A stretch of 64,000 nt of DNA from an uncultured Oscillibacter sp. (GTDB lineage Bacteria; Bacillota; Clostridia; Oscillospirales; Oscillospiraceae), in assembly GCF_900544955.1 (NCBI RefSeq), contig NZ_UQXD01000006.1, forward strand, positions 1-64,000, written 5' to 3'. A model generated the notes under the pieces. The model ran no database searches and was not told the DNA's origin. It worked only from the letters and a program-made list of their open reading frames with translations. A program made the position numbers and the translations under genes. Shown in pieces: positions 33,283 to 39,237 of the stretch (positions within the stretch are counted from its first letter, which is position 1; each line of letters begins with the position of its first letter).

Positions 33283-33816
33283 ATGTCTGAGAACAAACTG
33301 CCCATTGCCACCATCACCATGGAGGACGGCCGCGTGATGACGGCCGAGCTGTACCCCGCCAAGGCCCCCAACACCGTCAACAATTTCATCTCCCTGGCCA
33401 ACAAGGGCTTTTACGACGGCTTGATTTTCCACCGGGTTATCCCCGGCTTCATGATCCAGGGCGGCTGCCCCGACGGCACCGGCATGGGCGGCCCCGGCTA
33501 TGAGATCGACGGCGAGTTCGCCGCCAACGGCTTCCGGGAGAACGACCTGGCCCATACCACCGGCGTGCTGTCCATGGCCCGCACCATGGCCCCCAACTCC
33601 GCCGGCAGCCAGTTCTTCGTGATGGTGGCGCCCGCGCCCCATCTGGACGGCCAGTACGCCGCCTTCGGCCAGGTGGTGGAGGGGGCGGAGATCGCCGTGG
33701 ACATCTCCCGGGTGCAGCGCAACATGGCCAACGACAAGCCCAAGAAGGACGTGGTGATCCAGTCCATCCGGGTGGATACCCAGGGCGTGGACTACCCCGC
33801 TCCCCAGACCCACTGA
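33283..33816 (+). CDS. Peptidyl-prolyl cis-trans isomerase, cyclophilin type
   Basis: 177 residues, cytosolic (no signal peptide). Catalytic core GLIFHRVIPGFMIQGGCPDG holds the active-site Arg, with further active-site parts FVMVAPAPHLDGQYAAFGQVVEG and GVLSMART. Accelerates proline isomerisation in folding proteins. Located 18 bp after the small membrane protein gene. Confidence 0.94.
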   Translation: MSENKLPIATITMEDGRVMTAELYPAKAPNTVNNFISLANKGFYDGLIFHRVIPGFMIQGGCPDGTGMGGPGYEIDGEFAANGFRENDLAHTTGVLSMARTMAPNSAGSQFFVMVAPAPHLDGQYAAFGQVVEGAEIAVDISRVQRNMANDKPKKDVVIQSIRVDTQGVDYPAPQTH

Positions 33817-33841
33817 ATCGAATCGGAAGGAGGCGGCTAGG

Positions 33842-34600
33842 ATGAAAACGGCCATTATCACCGGCGCGTCCTCGGGCCTGGGACGGGAGCTGGTCCGCCA
33901 GGTGGCGGACGTGTTCCCCGAGGTGGAGAGCTACTGGCTGGTGGCCCGCCGGGGGGAGCGGCTGGCGGAGATCGCGGAGACCCTGCCGGGGAAGACCGTG
34001 GCCTGCCTGGCCCTGGATTTGTGCGACGCCATGAGCTTCATGGTCTTCCGGGAAAAGCTCCAGGCGGAGCAGCCGGAGGTGGTGCTGCTGGTGAACAACG
34101 CGGGCTGCGGCTATCTGGGCCGCATCGGCGAGGTGGACACCGCCTCCCAGACCCGGATGGTGGATCTGAACGTCCGGGCCCTCACCGCCGTCACCAATCT
34201 GACGGTTCCCTATATGGTGCCCGGGGGCCGCATTCTCAATGTGTCCTCCATCGCCTCCTTCTGCCCCAATCCCCGGATGACGGTGTACTCCTCCACCAAG
34301 GCCTACGTCTCCTCCTTTACCATCGGCCTTGCGGAGGAGCTGCGCCCCCTGGGAATCACCGCCACGGCGGTCTGCCCCGGCCCCATGCGGACGGAGTTTC
34401 TGGACGTGGGCGGCATCACCGGCAACTCCCGGACCTTTGAGACTCTGCCCTACTGCGACCAGGTGCAGGTGGCGGGCGGCGCCCTCCGGGCGGCCCGGGC
34501 GGGGCGGACGGTCTATACGCCCCGGCTCTTTTACAAGTTCTACCGGGTGCTGGCCAAGGTCACCCCGGTGAAACTGATGGTCAAACTGACGGGAACCTGA
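33842..34600 (+). CDS. Short-chain dehydrogenase/reductase
   Basis: 252 residues, classical SDR. The NAD(P) motif is TGASSGLGRELV at the start, NNAGCGYLG in the middle, and the catalytic Tyr-x3-Lys appears in YSSTKAYVSSF with Ser in NVSSIAS. Substrate unknown; similar proteins are annotated as DltE-like or general oxidoreductases. Strong AAGGAGG. Last protein gene before tmRNA. Confidence 0.88.
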   Translation: MKTAIITGASSGLGRELVRQVADVFPEVESYWLVARRGERLAEIAETLPGKTVACLALDLCDAMSFMVFREKLQAEQPEVVLLVNNAGCGYLGRIGEVDTASQTRMVDLNVRALTAVTNLTVPYMVPGGRILNVSSIASFCPNPRMTVYSSTKAYVSSFTIGLAEELRPLGITATAVCPGPMRTEFLDVGGITGNSRTFETLPYCDQVQVAGGALRAARAGRTVYTPRLFYKFYRVLAKVTPVKLMVKLTGT

Positions 34601-34609
34601 AAATGTCAC

Positions 34610-34642
34610 GGAATCGTAACACACTTCCGGGAAGAAGTGTGT
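34610..34642 (+). other. Hairpin between SDR gene and tmRNA
   Basis: TAACACACTTC/GAAGTGTGTTA stem (about 34617-34643), no T-run. It may be a weak terminator or operator ahead of ssrA. Confidence 0.4.
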
Positions 34643-34684
34643 TATGATTCCTATAGCGAAGTCCGCCGCCGCACGGCGAAACAC

Positions 34685-35047
34685 GGGGATGTACCGGTTT
34701 CGACGGGGGTGTGGAGGCGGGATCAGCGGGCGGCGGCGCCTGACCGCCATAAAACGGGCAATTTTATAAATTAAATAACAACAACACTGTTGCTATTGCT
34801 GCCTAATTAAGGCGGCCGTCCGACCCAGAAGGACCGCGAGCTGGGAAGGGCGTCGTTTAGCGGTAAATGTGAGCGCAGTAAGCTTTGCCTGCACCACACA
34901 TCATGAAGCTGACCTGACCTGACGGCGTGACGGTTTGCCGTCTGGAAGGGGAACAGGGAGGAAGACTCCCGCAATAATCGTCTGCGCCCGGAGAACATCC
35001 CGTTTAAGCGCTTTCGGACGCGGGTTCAACTCCCGCCATCTCCACCA
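34685..35047 (+). ncRNA. ssrA: Transfer-messenger RNA (tmRNA)
   Basis: Starts GGGGATGTACCGGTTTCGAC, the conserved tmRNA 5' end, and finishes with a T-arm (GGTTCAACTCCCGCC) and encoded CCA. The acceptor stem pairs GGGGATG with the 3' end. The mRNA-like part ends in codons for NNNTVAIAA and TAATTAA; the resume codon is not obvious. About 363 bases, the usual size. Rescues stalled ribosomes with SmpB. A mobile element begins immediately downstream. Confidence 0.96.
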
Positions 35048-35120
35048 AATGGACATTGGACGAACACCTATTATTTTAAGGGCGGCTTTGCCGTTCTGGT
35101 GTGGCTCTGATGTCAAAACA

Positions 35121-35162
35121 AAAAAAGGGGAGGTCAAGGCATTGTGCCTTGACCTCCCCTTT
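35121..35162 (-). terminator. Terminator at the left end of the element
   Basis: AAGGGGAGGTCAAGGCA paired with TGCCTTGACCTCCCCTT, followed on the minus strand by TTTTTTTGTTTTG. Ends the relaxase transcript. Confidence 0.9.
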
Positions 35163-35173
35163 GCTATGCCTGT

Positions 35174-35344
35174 TCAGCCGTTGCCGATTTTATCGTCATG
35201 TTCTTCCTGCCACTCCGCAAACTCCCTCTGCGCCTGTTCGCTGTTGTAGTATTTTCGTATCTCCGGGACAAGGAACCGGGCGAAGCTGTCAATCACGGAC
35301 GCTGGAAGTTCAATATCATCATATTTATCTCTATCACCGTTCAA
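35174..35344 (-). CDS. Small conserved-looking protein downstream of the relaxase
   Basis: 56 codons from a TTG at 35344 that overlaps the relaxase stop. The protein is acidic: DKYDDIELPASVIDSFARFL, then VPEIRKYYNSEQAQREFAEW. The codon use and amphipathic pattern look genuinely coding, and small proteins of this type follow relaxases in clostridial mobile elements as far as I recall. No ribosome binding site is clear; it may be translated by coupling to the relaxase. Function unknown. The terminator follows 12 bp later. Confidence 0.6.
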   Translation of the reverse strand: MNGDRDKYDDIELPASVIDSFARFLVPEIRKYYNSEQAQREFAEWQEEHDDKIGNG

Positions 35345-36293
35345 ACTTCTTCTTATAAGTAGTCCCCCTTTGCTGTTCTTTCAATGCTTGTCTGACCTCC
35401 GGGGGTATGCTGTTCACAAACCGCCGAAGCTGTTCGTTTTCCTTTTTGAGCATAAGTAGCTCCATCTGCTTCTGTATGCTCTTTTCGCTGTTGACCTTCT
35501 CCCGCAGGCCCTCGTTCTCCTGCGTCAGATAGTCGATGGTGGCCTGGTACTTCTTCATCTGTCCCAGGTGCTTTTCCAGCCGGGAGAAATACGGCCCCAC
35601 CATCTCCAAAACCTCGTCCCGCTTCTTCCCGGCGTTCAGCACCCCGATTTCAGACACCGCCTTTTCTATGGCCTGCTGCTGTCTGGTAAGGTCTACGGCC
35701 TGCTTGAACAGCCAGGTAGGAATGTGCTTGCGCTTTGTCACAAGGGCGCTCTCGCCCCGTTTGAGGACGGGGAACACCTTTTTCATGTGGGCGTGAAACT
35801 CGTCCTGCCACTTGGAGAGCTGCGCCCGGTTGCCTAAAATCTCCTTTGCCGACAACCGCCCGTCCTCCGTGATAGGTGTGAAGCACAGGTGAAGGTGGGG
35901 CGTTTTCTCGTCCATGTGTACCACGGCAGAGAAGATATTACCCCGGCCCACCTTCTGCTCCATAAAGGCCGCTGCTTCCGTGAAGTAGGCTTGCACCTCC
36001 CGTTTGCTCCTGCCCGTGAAGAACTCCGGACTTGCGGTTATCAGCGTGTCCACGAACATGGTGCTGTCCTTCCGGGTGCGGCACCCCGCCGCTTTGATAC
36101 GACTGTTAATCTCCCGCCGGTACTTCTGGGCGGGTTGGATAATGTGAAAGTTGTCCTTGCTCCTGCTGGTGTCAATGTCCGGGTTGCTGGCGTACTGCTC
36201 CTTTGTGCGCTCGTGGTGGGCTTCCAGCGCCCCGGCCGGCCCCGCCTTGTGCTTGGCGAAGCGTAAGATTGCGTGCTGTGCCTTTTGTGCCAT
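35334..36293 (-). CDS. MobV-family relaxase (plasmid recombination enzyme)
   Basis: 319 residues. Nicks oriT during conjugal mobilization. The N-terminal motif HAILRFAKHKAGPAGALEAHHERTKE and the metal motif HMDEKTPHLHLCFTPI (HxDExxPHxHxxF, about residue 126) are intact. The C-terminal third is coiled coil (LTQENEGLREKVNSEKSIQKQMELL). AAGGAGG ribosome binding site. No coupling protein is encoded, so transfer would depend on a helper. Confidence 0.92.
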   Translation of the reverse strand: MAQKAQHAILRFAKHKAGPAGALEAHHERTKEQYASNPDIDTSRSKDNFHIIQPAQKYRREINSRIKAAGCRTRKDSTMFVDTLITASPEFFTGRSKREVQAYFTEAAAFMEQKVGRGNIFSAVVHMDEKTPHLHLCFTPITEDGRLSAKEILGNRAQLSKWQDEFHAHMKKVFPVLKRGESALVTKRKHIPTWLFKQAVDLTRQQQAIEKAVSEIGVLNAGKKRDEVLEMVGPYFSRLEKHLGQMKKYQATIDYLTQENEGLREKVNSEKSIQKQMELLMLKKENEQLRRFVNSIPPEVRQALKEQQRGTTYKKKFER

Positions 36294-36442
36294 TTTACCT
36301 CCTTGTTGACGGTATTTCCCCGTTTTCGGGGGTGGGAATGATACTACACAGGCCCCCTCTGTTCCGGGGCCGGGAAGCCTTGCAAAATCAAGGTTTTTTG
36401 ACCCCTAAATGGTAACGCTGGCCTGTTCGCATTTTGGGCGCA
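36294..36442. other. Region upstream of relaxase, candidate oriT
   Basis: No gene. It contains small hairpins, CCCCGTTTTCGGGG and CCTTGCAAAATCAAGG, immediately upstream of the relaxase, where MobV origins of transfer usually lie. No nic site could be assigned. Confidence 0.4.
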
Positions 36443-36481
36443 AAAAAGCCACGCCTGCCGCTTCCGGCTTGCGTGGCTTAT
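36443..36481 (-). terminator. Terminator of the sigma-like gene
   Basis: AAGCCACGC/GCGTGGCTT stem followed on the minus strand by TTTTTTG. Confidence 0.75.
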
Positions 36482-37326
36482 TGCCCCGTTTCGTTCTCGT
36501 ACTGAATGAACCGCTTCTTGATGGCCTCCATGCGCTTGACCACGGCGCTGTGGGTTTTATATCCCAGCCTGTCCGCTATCTCCTCAAATGTGTACCCCTC
36601 CACCCGCAATTTCAAAATCGCCATGTCCTTTTCTGACAGGGTGGACTTGAACCGCTGGCAGAAGTCCTCCCCCTCCACCTGCCCCGTGAAGTCCCCGTCC
36701 GGGGCGGGCAGGGAGTGGATTTTGCTGTCCTCGTCCTCCATGCACTCCTCCAGCGAAACGGTCTGCACCCGCTTGGAGCGGGTATGATACCACTTGCGGA
36801 AGAAGTCCTTGCGGACATTGGTGTCCCAATTCATAAAATCCTCGTCACAGGGCATTTCCCGTATCACTTCCAGCATTGGCCCCCATCCCTGTTCCTCAAT
36901 GGTCTGCTGAACGACCTGCTTCATCACCGAGCGCACATCGTCCGGGTCAAAGAATGGAATTTCAAAATCGGGCGGCAAGTCAAAGAGGGCCTGCACGCCC
37001 CAGCCCCGCACACGCTCCACCCCCTTGGCCCACATGGGCAGGGCGTAGGACAAGCGCCAGACGGGACACCAGCCCGTGTAATGCTCCTTCCAGCCGCCAA
37101 AGCCGAAGTGGGGGAATGCCAGTGAAGCCACGGCGTCCATGACCTCGTTTAGAAACTGCTGGCTCATCATGACCTCGCCCCACTCCGGGCAAGCCATGAG
37201 CGCCTTTCGACTGCGGGGGAATTTGCGAAGGGTGGGACAGCGGACGAGCAGGTCATAGGGGAGCATATAGACCAAAGGCAGGTAGCGGATGGGACTGTCA
37301 TGGGGAAACTTGTAGGTAACGGACAT
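36478..37326 (-). CDS. Sigma-70 region 4-like DNA-binding protein of a mobile element
   Basis: 282 residues. The C-terminal end (FKSTLSEKDMAILKLRVEGYTFEEIADRLGYKTHSAVVKRMEAIKKRF, about 225-275) is a sigma-70 region 4 / LuxR-like helix-turn-helix. The first 200 residues are Trp/Pro-rich (GFGGWKEHYTGWCPVWRLSYA) with no match I can name and no sigma region 2. It is probably an element-specific regulator. It has a good promoter and AAGGAGG. Divergent from the cargo genes. Confidence 0.75.
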   Translation of the reverse strand: MSVTYKFPHDSPIRYLPLVYMLPYDLLVRCPTLRKFPRSRKALMACPEWGEVMMSQQFLNEVMDAVASLAFPHFGFGGWKEHYTGWCPVWRLSYALPMWAKGVERVRGWGVQALFDLPPDFEIPFFDPDDVRSVMKQVVQQTIEEQGWGPMLEVIREMPCDEDFMNWDTNVRKDFFRKWYHTRSKRVQTVSLEECMEDEDSKIHSLPAPDGDFTGQVEGEDFCQRFKSTLSEKDMAILKLRVEGYTFEEIADRLGYKTHSAVVKRMEAIKKRFIQYENETGQ

Positions 37327-37382
37327 AGAATTGACCTCCTTTCTGAATGGATTTTTCTCTGTCTCTATTTATTTACGGCATA

Positions 37383-37411
37383 AGTATATACCTTTTGTTC
37401 CGACTATTCAA
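37383..37411 (-). promoter_or_regulatory. Predicted promoter of the sigma-like gene
   Basis: Minus strand TTGAAT, 17 bp, TATACT, with a ~50-base leader ending in AAAGGAGG. Confidence 0.65.
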
Positions 37412-37542
37412 AAGAATTTTGGGAAAGTTTTTTGGGGGAACAGGCGAAAAATCTCGTTTCCGCCCTTGCGCTTTGGGGCGTTGGGTTTTATAATGGGATT
37501 GTCTAAAATTCTGCGCCGTTCTGGCAAGATGGGGGGCTAATT

Positions 37543-37830
37543 ATGGGATTATTTGATAGCGGTTGTGATTGGTATTGCGACAGTTGCCATGCGTATATGA
37601 ATAACCAACCTGGTTTTACGACGAGTTTGGGAACATGGATTTGTACAGAGTGCGGAACTATGAATGATGTTTCAGAAGAAAATATCATTCCAGAGAATGG
37701 AAGCGATGGGTATGTATTTGAAACAGAGTACGAAGATGGCACGACAGAGAAGATAAGATATACAAAAACAAGGGAAGTTCATGATTTTGATGGTTCAAAC
37801 GGGAAAATGAGCATCTGGCGCAAGCGGTAA
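37543..37830 (+). CDS. Zinc-ribbon cargo protein, function unknown
   Basis: 95 residues. Two CxxC pairs (DWYCDSCHAYM and WICTECGTMND) form a likely zinc ribbon at residues 9-42; the rest is acidic and ends FDGSNGKMSIWRKR. GGGGGG six bases before ATG. Clearly more AT-rich than the chromosome, so probably recently acquired cargo. Together with the next gene it may form a small module; no homologous system is recognised. Confidence 0.7.
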   Translation: MGLFDSGCDWYCDSCHAYMNNQPGFTTSLGTWICTECGTMNDVSEENIIPENGSDGYVFETEYEDGTTEKIRYTKTREVHDFDGSNGKMSIWRKR

Positions 37831-37847
37831 GTAAGGGGCACAGTACT

Positions 37848-38054
37848 ATGACTAAATCAGAAATTCAAGCTTTTATTGAAGAAATGGAAACGATTGGAGA
37901 TGTATGGACTGAAGAGCAAGTAGAGCGTTGTTATGGCAATCTCCCTCTCCATCAGGCACTTGAAACACGCAAAACTGAAGTTAATCAATATCTTACTACA
38001 TTAGGTCGAGCAGCAATTTATTTAGTTTCAGAAGAACCAGATGAAGGTTGTTAG
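37848..38054 (+). CDS. Small hypothetical cargo protein
   Basis: 68 residues, 17 bp after the zinc-ribbon gene, AAGGGG upstream. Helical and acidic (MTKSEIQAFIEEMETIGDVWTEEQVERCYGN). No domain recognised. AT-rich like its partner. Could be an immunity- or antitoxin-like protein by size, but nothing shows that directly. Confidence 0.65.
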   Translation: MTKSEIQAFIEEMETIGDVWTEEQVERCYGNLPLHQALETRKTEVNQYLTTLGRAAIYLVSEEPDEGC

Positions 38055-38826
38055 AGAAAATTTTATGTAATTTGGTCTTTATAAGAGCAGGTAACAACCC
38101 CGTCCGAGGCCGTCAATGGTCGAGATGAACGGCGCACAAGTGCGCCGCCATTGACCGCCCCGTCCGGTTTTGCTTATCGGTCATCAAGGCAGGCGAGCCC
38201 CAAAGGTGCTTGCCTGCCTCCTTTGATTTTTGGAGAATAACAGCCCCAAGATGGGGCAGACAGCGGCCAAGCGCCGTTAAGGGGATTGGCCGCCTTGACT
38301 ACCTTCCAGCGGGCCGACGGGCGGCAGTCAAGGCCGGGCGAAGCCCGCTTGTTTCAGCCTTGACGGGCGCTCGTTGGTCTGCTCTTTGGGATACTTTGTC
38401 CCAGCCCTGCGGGGGACGAAGGACGAGGGCTTGTATACCTGCCGCCGCTCTCTGAAAACAGACGGGGGTTTTGTTCCCTCCCGGTCACAAAACCCCCGTC
38501 CCTTTTCCTGCCGAGGGAAGCGGGGTGCAAACAGCACCGCCCCCCGCTTCCCCCGTCAGCCGCGCCAGCAGGTATAACACACTACACCTTGCAAGCAAGG
38601 CCGTGTGCCAAAGGGGAGGTCATGCCCCCCTTTGGAAACCCCCGGTTTTGTCGAGGTGTGGCCACAGTCCGCACTTGCGGTCCATGCCCCCCCTCCAAAA
38701 CCCAAAGAAGCGGCGCAGACCAGCCCACCCCACGGGCTGATCTGCGCCGCTTCTTTGTTCGGCCTGCGGGCCGGGACGGGAGCTTTTTCACTCACATTCA
38801 ATCCATCAATCAATCCAATATATGAA
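38055..38826. other. Structured gene-free stretch of the element
   Basis: About 770 bases with no supportable gene but many strong inverted repeats: GTCAATGG...CCATTGAC enclosing GGCGCACAAGTGCGCC (38116-38155), GGCAGGC/GCCTGCC (about 38191-38218), GACGGGGGTTTTGT/ACAAAACCCCCGTC (38461-38500), and the terminator at 38704-38757. The first may be a replication, transfer or regulatory RNA structure; this is unknown. Confidence 0.5.
38704..38757. terminator. Strong bidirectional terminator
   Basis: Twenty-two-base arms (AAGAAGCGGCGCAGA...TCTGCGCCGCTTCTT) with one mismatch, followed by TTTGTTC. Confidence 0.8.
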
Positions 38827-38855
38827 TTGACAAAGGCGACATATTTTGATATAAT
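38827..38855 (+). promoter_or_regulatory. Consensus promoter of the XRE-recombinase operon
   Basis: TTGACA, 17 bp, TATAAT: a perfect sigma-A promoter. Just upstream are three AATC-type repeats (CAATCCATCAATCAATCC) that could bind the XRE protein. Confidence 0.85.
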
Positions 38856-38880
38856 GTGAGTAAGACAGGAGGCGAGGCCA

Positions 38881-39237
38881 TTGAAAGAAATAGGCGCAAG
38901 ATTGAGAACGCTCCGGGAGGGACTGGGCCTGTCCCAAGCCAAGTTCGGAAAGATTGCGGGTATCCCACAGGCCACCATAAACCGCTATGAAACAGGCTAC
39001 TCCGCCGTCCCAATCAAGGTTCTTGTTTGGTATGCGGATTACTTTGATGTGTCGCTGGACTATCTCTGCTGCCGCACCGACAAGCCCCAGGGCAAGCTAT
39101 ACGAGTTCATGCCGAAAATCCTTGAAGAAGATAAGGACATGAGGCAGTTTGTGGAAATGTGCTTTGACCCGGCCTCTCCCATGAATGACCGCTTGAAAAA
39201 GGCCATTATTGAAATGTTGGAGGGGGTGAAGAAATGA
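38881..39237 (+). CDS. XRE-family regulator of the mobile element
   Basis: 118 residues. Cro/C1 helix-turn-helix at residues 5-60 (GARLRTLREGLGLSQAKFGKIAGIPQATINRYETG). TTG start with AGGAGG spaced nine bases. Its stop overlaps the recombinase start by 4 bp, so repressor and recombinase are co-expressed from the consensus promoter, a lysogeny-like switch arrangement. Confidence 0.88.
   Translation: MKEIGARLRTLREGLGLSQAKFGKIAGIPQATINRYETGYSAVPIKVLVWYADYFDVSLDYLCCRTDKPQGKLYEFMPKILEEDKDMRQFVEMCFDPASPMNDRLKKAIIEMLEGVKK

Noticed and set aside
38055..38880. CRISPR array in the repeat-rich element region
   Set aside because: The repeats are inverted hairpins, not regularly spaced direct repeats; no cas genes.
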